Below, one piece after another: positions 17,279 through 25,809 of a stretch of 32,136 nt of DNA. The DNA comes from Mariniblastus sp. (GTDB taxonomy: Bacteria > Planctomycetota > Planctomycetia > Pirellulales > Pirellulaceae). Under the pieces are notes generated by a model. The model did not search any database and was not told where the DNA came from. It saw nothing but the letters and a program-made list of their open reading frames with translations. Both the position numbers and the translations under genes were made by a program. Every line of letters begins with the position of its first letter. Positions within the stretch are counted from its first letter, which is position 1. The stretch lies in the NCBI GenBank assembly GCA_014237975.1, contig JABACA010000040.1, forward strand, positions 1 through 32,136, given 5' to 3'.

Positions 17279-18394
17279 TCAAGGTTTCGCGATCTGTTTC
17301 AAGACCTTGATTCCACGTTCCAACATTTCATCAGCGACCGCGTAGGAAATCCGAAAATGAGTATCTCGGTCGCTGAAAATACTGCCGGGAATAACCATTA
17401 GGTTATTGTCGATCGCTCGTTCTACAAATTGCTGACCAGTACCCCATGGTAATTTTGGGAACAGGTAAAAGGCGCCGCCCGGTTTCACAAATTCGTAGTA
17501 ATTTCTCAGTTCTTCAACCATGAAATCTCGTCGTTGACGGTAGGTATCGATATAGGGCGTGATGTCAAAATCCATTGCGTAGACACTGGCGACCTGGGCA
17601 GGATGCGGCGCACAAACAAACGTGTATTGTTGAATCTTGATCATCGTGTCGATGATTTTAGACGGACCATGGACATAGGCCACGCGCCAGCCGGTCATGG
17701 CGTAGGTTTTGGAGAAACCGTCGATGACAACCGTCTTTTTGTTGTACGAAGCGGGTGATAAATGTTCGTTGTCCATCGAGAAACGACTGTAAATTTCATC
17801 TGATACCAGACAAATTCCTTTCCGATCGGCCAATTCGGCTACCTGCTGAATAACGTCCTGGCTGTAGCAGACACCGGTCGGGTTGGAGGGGCTGTTAACA
17901 ATGATCATCTTGGTACGGTCGGTAATCGCCTGTTCCAATGCTTCTAGGTCTATCTGGAAATCCGGATAGCTACTCAGTTTGATGGGTACTCCGCCGACCA
18001 GCTCGACCAGGGCAGGGTACATCACAAAATAGGGATCAAAGAAAATTACTTCGTCACCCGGATTGATCATGGCAAGGGCAGACAGGAAAAGTCCGCCACT
18101 GGTGCCGGAACAGACAAAAACCTTGCGATCAGGATCGCCATACTCCAGGTCGATAGCCTCCTGGAGTTTCCCCCGCAACGTGGGTATCCCCTGGGTCAGT
18201 GCATAACCGTTAAAGCCATCTTCGACGGCCTGGATCATCTTGCTCTTGATCGGATCCGGCACATCAAAATCGGGTTGCCCGATCGACAGGTTGATTGGAT
18301 CATCCAATTTATCTGCCAAATCGAACATTTTGCGGATACCGCTACTGTCGAAATTGCGCGTTCGATCAGCGATCCAGCTTTCCAATAGTGGCAT
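17279..18394 (-). CDS. Pyridoxal-phosphate-dependent aminotransferase, class I/II
   Basis: 371 residues, fold type I. Conserved residues are N171 in NSPSNPTG, D199 and Y202 in VSDEIYSRF, the Schiff-base Lys K229 in GFSKTYAMTGWR, and R237. The N-terminal LSIGQPDFDVP substrate loop and YALTQGIPTLR are typical of the aspartate/alanine aminotransferase subgroup AAT_I. Exact amino-donor specificity cannot be assigned. A GGGAG ten bases before the ATG supports the start. It is a single gene divergent from purF (204 bases between starts) and converges with the lipoprotein gene. Confidence 0.95.
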   Translation of the reverse strand: MPLLESWIADRTRNFDSSGIRKMFDLADKLDDPINLSIGQPDFDVPDPIKSKMIQAVEDGFNGYALTQGIPTLRGKLQEAIDLEYGDPDRKVFVCSGTSGGLFLSALAMINPGDEVIFFDPYFVMYPALVELVGGVPIKLSSYPDFQIDLEALEQAITDRTKMIIVNSPSNPTGVCYSQDVIQQVAELADRKGICLVSDEIYSRFSMDNEHLSPASYNKKTVVIDGFSKTYAMTGWRVAYVHGPSKIIDTMIKIQQYTFVCAPHPAQVASVYAMDFDITPYIDTYRQRRDFMVEELRNYYEFVKPGGAFYLFPKLPWGTGQQFVERAIDNNLMVIPGSIFSDRDTHFRISYAVADEMLERGIKVLKQIAKP

Positions 18395-18598
18395 TATTTC
18401 TAAGCTCCCGAGATTTCATCTTCTATACACGTAAATGGAAGTTTTTCAGCAACCGGTGTTCATGGCAAGACACCCAACGGATTCTCTACACCAATCTGAA
18501 AGGAATCACAATTAAACGAGGCTCGTCGAATTGGTCATTGTGAATTGGGCGATCGGCCTCTAAAATTCTAACATCGGCCCAATTTTTCGGAATTCCTC

Positions 18599-20236
18599 AT
18601 GAGCGAACTGCACCACGAATGCGGCGTTGCCGCAATTTACCATCTACCCAGTTCCAAAATCAGCCCGCTTTGTCCTAATTCAAAGATCAAAGACGCCTCT
18701 CGATTGATCCCCAGAATGCTGTTGGACATGCAAAATCGCGGCCAGCTTTCCGCCGGAATCTCCAGATTCCATCCCAAGGCCAAGAACAATCAGTTGATTG
18801 ATACCTATCGAGAAAACGGTACTGTTCAGGAAGTGTTCCGGCTTTCTCACAGCGGCAAAACAAAAGCGCTACTTCGCAAGTACAGTGGTCCGGCAGCCAT
18901 TGGCCATGTTCGCTATGCAACCTGTGGTACCAACGACAAGAGCTACGCTCAGCCATTTGAAAACCACAGTTTTGATCGACGAAAATGGTTCAGCTTTGCA
19001 TTCAACGGTCAATTGGCTAACTACAAGGAGTTGGCCGAAGAGATGCTGGCCGAAGGAAACAATTTCATGGTGCGGCAAACCGACACGGAAATTTTGCTAC
19101 ATGAGATTTCACGGCAACTCGAGTCCGATCCGACGCAATCATTGATTGAAATGATGCGACAAGTTGACAAACGGCTGGACGGGGCCTACTCGTTGGCGTT
19201 GTTAAACGCAAATGGGGATATGATGATCGCTCGTGATCCACTCGGAATCAAACCGATGTGCTATGCGATTCAGGGCCCTCTGTTTGCAGCCGCCAGCGAA
19301 AGCGTGGCCTTGATGAACCTCGGTTTTAAACGATCGGAGATTGAATCCCTCGCACCTGGCCATGCGATTACAATCGTCGACGGCAAGATTGAAATCACGC
19401 AATTTTCTGAACATAACGGTGCCGCGCATTGCTTTTTCGAATGGATCTATTTTGCCAACGTCGCCAGTACGCTTGATTACAAAAGTGTTTATATGGCTCG
19501 TACTGCACTGGGGGAAGAGTTGGCCCGCATGGAGCGTCGCGAGAACTTGATACCACTCGACGACGATACGATCGTTGTGCCCGTGCCAGATACAAGTAAA
19601 GCGGCCGCCGATTCAATGGCCTTTCATTTGGGTATCCCATCGCGGGAAGGCCTGATGCGAAACCGTTACAGTGGCCGAACATTTATCGAACACTCACAAC
19701 AGGAACGCGCTCAGAAAGCGAAGATCAAATACACGCCACTACGCGAAGTATTGGAGGACAAGCGGGTCATTCTAGTGGAAGACTCGGTCGTTCGCTCAAC
19801 CACCATGAAGGCTTTACTGGAACGACTCAAAGAGGAAGGGCGAGCCCGTGAAATTCACGTCCGTGTCGCCTGTCCTCCGATCATGGCTCCCTGCTTTTAC
19901 GGTATCGATATGTCGACGATTGGGCAGTTGTTTGGGCCAAAATTCTATTCGGTCGAGAATCCGTTGACGCACAAAATCCAGGACCAAATGGCCAGGGAAT
20001 TAAAGTGTGATTCACTCAGATACCTGCCGATCGAATCAGTCGCCAGCGCGATTGGACTTCCATCGGATTCTCTTTGCCAAGCCTGCATTACTGGTAAATA
20101 CCCAACTGCCATTGGCCAGCGCCTGTACCAAATTGAAAAAACGGCATTCGCTGAGGGAAAAGATCGACTGGAAGATGAACGTGCATTTGACCTGAAAACG
20201 GTTTCCAAAAAGAGAAGAACGACCAGGATTTCCTGA
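18599..20236 (+). CDS. purF: Amidophosphoribosyltransferase, Fe-S type
   Basis: 545 residues. PurF makes 5-phosphoribosylamine from PRPP and glutamine, the first step of purine synthesis. The N-terminal glutamine amidotransferase domain begins at the nucleophile Cys8 (HECGVAAIY), so a seven-residue propeptide would be removed. VRYAT, FNGQLAN and TDTE are present. The phosphoribosyltransferase domain has [17 protein letters not shown] and the PRPP loop [10 protein letters not shown]. The four cluster-ligand positions known from B. subtilis PurF are all Cys here (C278, C432, C493, C496), so a 4Fe-4S cluster is expected. Two oddities are RGQLSAG instead of RGQEGAG and Ser in place of Gly in the PRPP loop. 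The C terminus is basic. It is a single gene. Confidence 0.93.
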   Translation: MSELHHECGVAAIYHLPSSKISPLCPNSKIKDASRLIPRMLLDMQNRGQLSAGISRFHPKAKNNQLIDTYRENGTVQEVFRLSHSGKTKALLRKYSGPAAIGHVRYATCGTNDKSYAQPFENHSFDRRKWFSFAFNGQLANYKELAEEMLAEGNNFMVRQTDTEILLHEISRQLESDPTQSLIEMMRQVDKRLDGAYSLALLNANGDMMIARDPLGIKPMCYAIQGPLFAAASESVALMNLGFKRSEIESLAPGHAITIVDGKIEITQFSEHNGAAHCFFEWIYFANVASTLDYKSVYMARTALGEELARMERRENLIPLDDDTIVVPVPDTSKAAADSMAFHLGIPSREGLMRNRYSGRTFIEHSQQERAQKAKIKYTPLREVLEDKRVILVEDSVVRSTTMKALLERLKEEGRAREIHVRVACPPIMAPCFYGIDMSTIGQLFGPKFYSVENPLTHKIQDQMARELKCDSLRYLPIESVASAIGLPSDSLCQACITGKYPTAIGQRLYQIEKTAFAEGKDRLEDERAFDLKTVSKKRRTTRIS

Positions 20237-20420
20237 GCCTCCCTGCGTTTCTCTGTTTGTCTCGGCACACGCTTGTTGGCATCTACAACTTTTCGTCACC
20301 AGCCGCCGTCTGCTAAAACGAGTGTCATACAGAAAGCACATCGTCATTCGGTAGCGTTCTCAAATTTCCTGGACCCACTATGGGTGCTCGAGCCACGTCA
20401 TTGACCAGCAACAACGCGAG

Positions 20421-21062
20421 CTACCGTAGTTTAAATTGGGCACGGAAGACGTCATGGCCATTTTTTCGCATCCGACGCTCGAAATGGGTGCGAAAGTCCA
20501 TGTCATGCGTCGTTTGCGGCTCGGCCACTACCATTGGTTCGCTCCAGCAAGTTTCTCGACTCAGGACGTCACACGCTTCCTCGAAATACTGCTCTACATC
20601 CGTCCAGAAATGAAAGATGCCATCCGTCTTAAGAACCCGTTGCACGTCAGCGACGAATGCCGGTTGGATTACGCGTCGTCGACGATGCCGTTCTTTCCAC
20701 CATGGATCTGGAAAATAGACGTGGACGCCCATAGCGCAACTGTCAGGCAGGAAATCACGAAAAAACTTGAGACCATCGCCTGAAATGACCCTGGCATTGT
20801 GGCGACCATTTTTCGCCAAACGATAGGCTGCAAAACGAGCATATTTCTTGGCAATTTCGTTTCCCAGGAAATTCCGATCCGGATGTTTCTCCGAATAGGT
20901 CAGGATAAAATGCCCCTTACCACTGCCAACCTCCAATTCGAGATCGCGTGGTTGATCGAACAGTGATTGGGGATCAAATGGCTGCTGCAGGTCATCTACG
21001 AACGTTAGGTGCTGGGCACAATCAACAGTCGGATCCATTTTGGGAAGTGCTCGCCGACCCAT
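20421..21062 (-). CDS. trmB: tRNA (guanine-N7-)-methyltransferase
   Basis: Methylates N7 of G46 in the tRNA variable loop using S-adenosylmethionine. Motifs are the SAM site ELEVGSGKGHF, NFLGNEI, the family signature VYFPDPWWKERHRRRR, and the C-terminal THFERRMRKNG. The preferred start is the ATG at 21062 (MGRRALPK, 213 residues); the ATG at 21074 adds four residues. It lies downstream of a small basic gene but beyond that gene's terminator, so it probably has its own promoter or depends on read-through. Confidence 0.94.
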   Translation of the reverse strand: MGRRALPKMDPTVDCAQHLTFVDDLQQPFDPQSLFDQPRDLELEVGSGKGHFILTYSEKHPDRNFLGNEIAKKYARFAAYRLAKNGRHNARVISGDGLKFFRDFLPDSCAMGVHVYFPDPWWKERHRRRRVIQPAFVADVQRVLKTDGIFHFWTDVEQYFEEACDVLSRETCWSEPMVVAEPQTTHDMDFRTHFERRMRKNGHDVFRAQFKLR

Positions 21063-21088
21063 GGTTTTTTCCATTTCAATAGTGCAAC

Positions 21089-21112
21089 AAAAAAACGGCA
21101 GTCAAACTGCCG
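21089..21112 (-). terminator. Rho-independent terminator after the small basic gene
   Basis: Read on the minus strand, CGGCAGT and ACTGCCG form a perfect 7-bp stem with a TTG loop, followed by seven T. It lies 53 bases after the stop of the 33-residue reading frame and 15 bases before trmB, so it separates the two. Confidence 0.9.
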
Positions 21113-21165
21113 CCGTTTAGCTAATCAAGTTCAATTTGCGGCAAACAATAAACCGCGATCAAAAA

Positions 21166-21267
21166 CTAGGGAGTTTTGATCTTTTTTGTCTTGGCTTTTC
21201 GAGCTTTATTGTTGGCGGGTCGTTTGCCGTGATTGGCTTTCTTGACTTTGTGGTTGGGCTTTGTCAT
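21166..21267 (-). CDS. Very basic 33-residue protein, putative ribosome- or nucleic-acid-associated
   Basis: Starts MTKPNHKVKK, ends KKIKTP. It has 11 Lys and 2 Arg in 33 residues and no acidic residue. The ATG is preceded by GGAG with a five-base spacer, and the stop is followed by a strong intrinsic terminator, so this is very probably a true gene. Composition and size recall tiny ribosomal proteins such as Thx or bL36-like polypeptides, but I do not recognise the family. HGKRPANNKARK is the most motif-like part. It sits between trpD and trmB on the same strand. Function is unknown; binding to rRNA or DNA is inference from charge. Confidence 0.75.
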   Translation of the reverse strand: MTKPNHKVKKANHGKRPANNKARKAKTKKIKTP

Positions 21268-21416
21268 ATCGGCTCCAAAACTGGATAACAGGTTTTTTTT
21301 AGAGAGTGACAGGCTACCAATCGAACTCGTTTCCTTAAAGGTCTAACTTTTCCATTGACCAAAAAACGGCTAAAACCGATAAAAAAACGGTCGTTTCAAG
21401 CTACAAGTGCCGAATA

Positions 21417-22433
21417 CTATCCCTTGTGGGTCATATCAGCCAGGTCACTCAGTAGTTCTTTCGCATGCCCCTTGTCAATCGCCATGGCGCACCGCTCTGT
21501 ACCCGTTCGCAGATCATCCGCGATTCCAGATATCCACAATGCGGCAGCTGCATTGGCCAGCACAATGTCTCGCGCGGGGCCGGACTGGCCTGCCAACACC
21601 CTTTGGATGAGATCCGCACTTTGCTGTGGATTTTGAACCCGTAACAAGCTGGTACTGGACTGATTCAGTTTGAAATCTTCGGGCGTCAACTCGGAGTTAG
21701 TTACATGCCGCCCTCGGACTTCTGAAACATCGGTGATACCTGCTACCGTGACTTCGCCTAGTCCGTCCCGTCCATGAACTACAATCGATCGTTCGGTCCC
21801 CAGCAGTGCCAAAGCTTTCGCCAGTTTTTCACGTGTTTCGCTACGACCAGCACCAAGCACTTGAAAAGGTGCATTGGCTGGATTACAGAGTGGTCCCAAC
21901 AAATTGAAGATCGTTGGAAAACCCAATTTCTTGCGAACCTTCATGACATGGCTCACCGAAGGGTGAAATAGTGGTGCAAAACAAAAGCAAATGCCAAGTT
22001 GATTCAAGCATTTAGTGACCACCTGCGCGCTACAATTGATGTTGACCCCTAATACCTTCAGGACATCGGCCGATCCGGATTTGCTTGTCGATTTGCTGTT
22101 TCCGTGTTTTGCGACAGAGGCCCCAGCGGCAGCCGCAACGATCGCAGCACAGGTCGATACGTTGAATGTATGCATACCCCCTCCGCCAGTACCGCATGTG
22201 TCCACGACATTGGGTCGGTTTGTTTGGACGGCATCCATATGCCATCGCATCGCCTTGGCCGCTCCCGCCAGTTCTTCAACCGACTCACCTTTTTCATGTA
22301 ATGCCGTCAACAAACCGGAAATTTGCTTATCGGTCGCCTCGCCTTTCATGATGATGTCAAAAACGCTTGCCATTTGACTTTCATCAAGCGACTGGCCCTG
22401 CTCAACTTGTTCTATTGCTTGGGGGATCAACAA
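21417..22433 (-). CDS. trpD: Anthranilate phosphoribosyltransferase
   Basis: 338 residues. Transfers the phosphoribosyl group of PRPP to anthranilate, the second step of the tryptophan branch. Motifs are CGTGGGGMHTFNVST (80-94), KHGNSKSTSKSGSADVL (109-125), the anthranilate-site region HPSVSHVMKVRKKLG, and NLLGPLCNPA. The usual Asp of GTGGDG is Gly here and the usual Arg of KHGNR is Ser. The gene starts with TTG: GGAG (22439-22442) precedes two adjacent TTG codons by five and eight bases and no ATG is suitably placed. It stands alone, away from other trp genes, divergent from the nucleoside hydrolase gene. Confidence 0.93.
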   Translation of the reverse strand: MLIPQAIEQVEQGQSLDESQMASVFDIIMKGEATDKQISGLLTALHEKGESVEELAGAAKAMRWHMDAVQTNRPNVVDTCGTGGGGMHTFNVSTCAAIVAAAAGASVAKHGNSKSTSKSGSADVLKVLGVNINCSAQVVTKCLNQLGICFCFAPLFHPSVSHVMKVRKKLGFPTIFNLLGPLCNPANAPFQVLGAGRSETREKLAKALALLGTERSIVVHGRDGLGEVTVAGITDVSEVRGRHVTNSELTPEDFKLNQSSTSLLRVQNPQQSADLIQRVLAGQSGPARDIVLANAAAALWISGIADDLRTGTERCAMAIDKGHAKELLSDLADMTHKG

Positions 22434-22438
22434 ATTCT

Positions 22439-22442
22439 CTCC
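22439..22442 (-). promoter_or_regulatory. Ribosome binding site that fixes a TTG start for trpD
   Basis: GGAG on the minus strand, five bases before the TTG at 22431-22433 and eight before the TTG at 22428-22430. It decides for a TTG start because no in-frame ATG lies near the conserved N terminus. Confidence 0.7.
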
Positions 22443-22630
22443 GTGTTCGGCAAATGTAAATTCTGGCAGTTTGAATATGAGTGAAGGACTTCTATTGTAG
22501 AACTTTCACGGCCAATGGATAACCATTGACTCAGGTTTTGTGTTTTTCTCTTGTTCCGGCAGCCACGTATCCCTAGAATCTGCTCCCAACCGCCTATTTC
22601 GATTTTTTTACCCCAAAACTGCCAAAAAAC

Positions 22631-23578
22631 ATGCCTCGAAAAGTCATTGTCGATTGTGATATGGGAACTGACGACGCCGTGGCCTTGACCATGATGCTGT
22701 TTGACACTCGGCTTGAAATTATCGCGATTACCGCAACGGAAGGCTGTGTAACGGCGGAACAGGCTAACAACAACCTGCAGGCAATTGTGAACGAATTGGA
22801 CCCGGACCGTTATCCGCGTCTTGGCATGGCACGTGTGACCGATTGCGCTCCTCCGGTCAACACCAGTTTCTTGTATGGTCATGACGGCCTGGGTAATGCC
22901 GGATTTGAAGTCTCACAGCTCCAGCATCTTCATCCTTCGGACAAATTGATCGTCGACTGTATCAGATCGTATCCCGATGAGATTACGGTGGTATGCCTGG
23001 GCCCTTTGACCAACTTGGCAAGAGCATTTCAAAGGGACCCTGTTTTACCGGGCATGATTGATCGAATCGTGATGACGGGTGGAACCCTATCAGGAATCGG
23101 CAATGTGACGCCCGCTGCGGAGTTCAATTTTTTCTTTGATCCCTACAGTGCTCGACAAGTCTTAAAGAGTCGAACGACTAAAACCCTGGTCCCTTTAGAC
23201 GTCACCCATGTGGTGGAGTTCGGGATTGAGATGATGGAAAAACTGCCTGATGAAATAACACGGACGGGCTATTTCCTGAGACAGATTTTGCCGTTTGCAT
23301 TTCGGTCATACAGGCAACAGCTGGGACTCGAGAGCATTTTCCTCAACGATGCGGTGGGAGCACTGGCCGTGATCGAACCCCAGTTGTTCCAATTCGAAGA
23401 AATGGGCGGCGATGTTGAAACCGAAGGTGAACTAACCCGTGGCGCATCCATTTTTGACCGTCGTCAACCACCCGAATGGCGACCCAACATGGAAGTGGCC
23501 ACATCGATTAATATTGAATCCGCTCGGCAGTGTTTAATCGACCAACTAATGGTATCCGGAAATTCATCCGGCAGTTGA
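22631..23578 (+). CDS. Inosine-uridine-preferring nucleoside hydrolase family protein
   Basis: 315 residues. The N-terminal calcium site DCDMGTDDAVAL (D8, D10, D14, D15) corresponds to the family DxDPGxDD with Met for Pro. VCLGPLTNLA, MTGGT and AAEFNFFFDPYSA are conserved ribose/metal motifs. Near the C terminus the family HDPLA motif appears as NDAVGAL: the calcium-binding Asp is kept but the His is Asn. Such enzymes hydrolyse the N-glycosidic bond of ribonucleosides for salvage; the changed residue may alter specificity or pH dependence. It is a cytoplasmic single gene, divergent from trpD and convergent with the protease gene. Confidence 0.9.
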   Translation: MPRKVIVDCDMGTDDAVALTMMLFDTRLEIIAITATEGCVTAEQANNNLQAIVNELDPDRYPRLGMARVTDCAPPVNTSFLYGHDGLGNAGFEVSQLQHLHPSDKLIVDCIRSYPDEITVVCLGPLTNLARAFQRDPVLPGMIDRIVMTGGTLSGIGNVTPAAEFNFFFDPYSARQVLKSRTTKTLVPLDVTHVVEFGIEMMEKLPDEITRTGYFLRQILPFAFRSYRQQLGLESIFLNDAVGALAVIEPQLFQFEEMGGDVETEGELTRGASIFDRRQPPEWRPNMEVATSINIESARQCLIDQLMVSGNSSGS

Positions 23579-23649
23579 TGCTGATTTCAGCGTGACCGGT
23601 TTATTTGAATTTCGCGATCTCAGGTATCGGCTTCTGGCCTTGGCAAAAA

Positions 23650-24789
23650 TTAGCTGGATACGTTCAAGCTGGTCCGATCACCCACCTGAACCTGAACCTT
23701 CTTGATGCCGCCTTTGCGAAAGACTTTGAGTTCGATCTGGGTACCGATCGGCGTCAAACTGACCTCAGTCACTAAATGAGAGTCGTTCGATACTTTGCGG
23801 CCATTGAATTCCAGGACGATATCGCCGATCTGCAAATCAGCCTGGTCGGCAGGTGAGTTAGGCGTGATGGCAGACACGCGAGCACCATGCGTCCGCTCCA
23901 GGCCCATGGAGATTGCTTTGCGGGGAGTAAACCGTGCATCCAGTGAAACACCGAGAAATCCCCGTTTCACTTCTCCGTACTCAATCAAATCGGCTACGAT
24001 CCTGGTCACCATGTTCATCGGTATCGAAAATCCAATGCCATCACTGCCCCCGGAGTTACTGGCAATTGCCGTATTGATGCCAATCACTTGCCCCTGCAAG
24101 TTGATCAGTGGACCACCACTGTTACCGGGGTTGATTGCCGCATCGGTTTGAATAAAGTTCTGAAAACGAACACCCTGCGGTCCCAGCTCAAGGTCACGTC
24201 GACCCATGGCACTGACAATTCCATAACTTACTGAGTGACTCAAACCGAATGGACTGCCAATGGCCACGACGAAATCGCCGATATCAACCGTGGCACTGTC
24301 GCCTATTTGAGCAGGAACCAAATCATCACGGTCGACAAACAAAACGGATAGATCCGTTTCCCGGTCGTGAACAATGCGGGTCGGCAAAAACCATTTCCCG
24401 TCGGCTTCAATACGAATATCCGAAGCCGATGAATTTTCAATAACGTGATAATTCGTGACGACAAAATCACGTTGGCCATGCCTCAGGACAATCCCCGAAC
24501 CCGCCTCTTCAATATAAGACGATTGTTTATTTTCACCGGATGAAAGCGTCTGCGATTGAGGCTTCTTGGCCTCAATATGAACGACCGCCGGTCGGACGAC
24601 TTTCACGACGTTTTTCACAACCGAAAACGGTTCGTTGTATTGGCCGGCAACCGAATTGATCTTGCGAAAGGGGGTTTCCGCTTGCTGTACCGATTGAGCC
24701 TGAACGCCCGCGCAAATCACGGTGATAAGGCCGAGGGGAAGCCAGAAGATTTTCGATTTGTTTGGTAGGTTTGGCAGGGTAATAGTCAT
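23650..24789 (-). CDS. HtrA/DegP-like trypsin-type serine protease with one PDZ domain
   Basis: S1C-family protease. From the ATG at 24789 (379 residues) the protein opens with a signal peptide (IFWLPLGLITVICAGVQAQ), so it is periplasmic or membrane-tethered. The triad is H115 in TNYHVIE, D146 in ETDLSVL and S224 in GNSGGPL. One PDZ domain (about 276-370, with GFLGVSLD and SPADQADLQIGDIVLEFNG) follows; DegP would have two, so this is DegS-like or a planctomycete S1C type. The frame is open to a start at 24885, which would put 32 residues before the signal peptide and is less likely. It lies downstream of a DksA-type gene on the same strand and may share its transcript. Confidence 0.93.
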   Translation of the reverse strand: MTITLPNLPNKSKIFWLPLGLITVICAGVQAQSVQQAETPFRKINSVAGQYNEPFSVVKNVVKVVRPAVVHIEAKKPQSQTLSSGENKQSSYIEEAGSGIVLRHGQRDFVVTNYHVIENSSASDIRIEADGKWFLPTRIVHDRETDLSVLFVDRDDLVPAQIGDSATVDIGDFVVAIGSPFGLSHSVSYGIVSAMGRRDLELGPQGVRFQNFIQTDAAINPGNSGGPLINLQGQVIGINTAIASNSGGSDGIGFSIPMNMVTRIVADLIEYGEVKRGFLGVSLDARFTPRKAISMGLERTHGARVSAITPNSPADQADLQIGDIVLEFNGRKVSNDSHLVTEVSLTPIGTQIELKVFRKGGIKKVQVQVGDRTSLNVSS

Positions 24790-24905
24790 ATCAGGAGTCT
24801 GTAATTGATTTGATTGCAAGTAGTTTACCGAAGCAGCCGTCCTTGGTGTGTCTGAATCGACAGCCGAACGACCGGATGACTTCAATTCGGTGTGGGTTTT
24901 AACGG

Positions 24906-25343
24906 TTAGGAAATATTGAGGTCGGAATTAAATTGAAATTCGTTATTTGGACCGAGAATAACTGACCAGTCGACGACGGCTGATGGTTCCACGCCGTGCT
25001 CTTCGGCCTTAATTTTGCACTGGATGCAACAGGTTGCGTAGGGCAATGCCTTTAGCCGTTCGAGGGGAATACGACAGGCACATGCTTCGCAAAGACCATA
25101 GGTATTTTCGTGAATTCGCTTGATGGCGTTTTCGATGTAATGCAGTTCTCGACTCTCGACTTCGGCGAGCTGCGAGCTGATTTCGCCGCGGGCACAATCC
25201 AGTGCAAAATCAACCGCGTCACCACCTTGGCGTGCACTCAATGCTCTTAACAGGCTGTCGTCACCATTAAGCGCCTGGCGAAGCGCTCGACGACGTTCGA
25301 CGAGACTATCACGGATTTCTTTGAATGATTCTTTACGGTTCAT
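24906..25343 (-). CDS. DksA/TraR-type C4 zinc-finger protein
   Basis: 145 residues from the ATG at 25343. An N-terminal helical hairpin carries DAVDFA, matching the DxxDxA tip motif of DksA, and is followed by the zinc finger YGLCEACACRI ... ALPYATCCIQCK with C85, C88, C106 and C109 as likely ligands plus two extra Cys. DksA-family proteins enter the RNA polymerase secondary channel and tune initiation, often with ppGpp. The first GEISSQLAEVE helix fits this coiled coil. Longer starts at 25436 (176 residues) or 25406 are possible. The DxxDxA motif makes RNA polymerase binding plausible but not proven. Confidence 0.9.
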   Translation of the reverse strand: MNRKESFKEIRDSLVERRRALRQALNGDDSLLRALSARQGGDAVDFALDCARGEISSQLAEVESRELHYIENAIKRIHENTYGLCEACACRIPLERLKALPYATCCIQCKIKAEEHGVEPSAVVDWSVILGPNNEFQFNSDLNIS

Positions 25344-25805
25344 AGTTGGGTTCTCAAACAAATTGAGGTTCAGCGAACGATTGAAATGGGTTTCATTGAA
25401 TGCCATTCCGTAGGCTTCAAAGCCCAACACACACACTGGCGATCGGGCAGTTCTGTCGAACTATAGTTCCGTTTTATGAGGACAAACTGAAAAATGTAAA
25501 TTTTGGGCTAATTTCAAATCAGCCCGGGAAACGTCGAGGGAAATGGTGCGGCTGCTTACCCTGTTGCTGCCAGCCCCGGCTCGACTCCCTCTCAAATGAC
25601 TAGGCCAAATCATACGGATAAAGAGCCTTTGTTGGTCCGCTAATTGGTTTCCGCCCGTGTCGCAAATTCATTTCATGCCGGTTGTAACGATCGTACTGCA
25701 GGAATTGAAAATGGCCCGGTTAATTACCGCCACTCTGTTTGACCGGCTTGTTACAAAAAGCTAAATCCCTATTGGAGAGTACAAAGAAATGCCGATCCGT
25801 TTTCG
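25344..25805. other. Divergent intergenic region between the DksA-type gene and the 25806 gene
   Basis: About 460 bases without a recognised gene, presumably holding two divergent promoters. It contains an operator-like 21-bp imperfect palindrome (25505-25525). TTGTAAC near 25682 and GTTACAA near 25750 form a further separated inverted pair. A 6-codon reading frame with its own GGAG lies at the right end. No hexamer promoter could be assigned reliably, and no tRNA or known riboswitch motif was seen. Confidence 0.5.
25505..25525. promoter_or_regulatory. 21-bp imperfect palindrome, operator-like
   Basis: The half-site GGGCTAATTT is separated by one central C from AAATCAGCCC; nine of ten positions are symmetrical. 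With a one-base centre it cannot fold into a full RNA hairpin, so it looks more like a dimeric repressor or activator site. It is 162 bases upstream of the DksA-type gene and about 280 bases upstream of the 25806 gene. Confidence 0.35.
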
Positions 25806-25809
25806 ATGA
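25789..25809 (+). CDS. Six-codon leader reading frame overlapping the 25806 start
   Basis: ATG CCG ATC CGT TTT CGA TGA. GGAG lies 11 bases before its ATG (GAG nine bases), and its stop overlaps the next start in an ATGA configuration, as in translational coupling. The downstream ATG has no other ribosome binding site. It may be a coupling or regulatory leader peptide, or an accident of a weak start region. Confidence 0.3.
   Translation: MPIRFR

Noticed and set aside
21300-21360. Sequence with GAGTTCGATT on the minus strand near trpD, tRNA-like
   Set aside because: The T-arm does not pair and there is no cloverleaf; treated as intergenic.
21361-21416. T-runs and short GC steps after trpD on the minus strand, terminator-like
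   Set aside because: Stems are only 3 to 4 bp, too weak to call.
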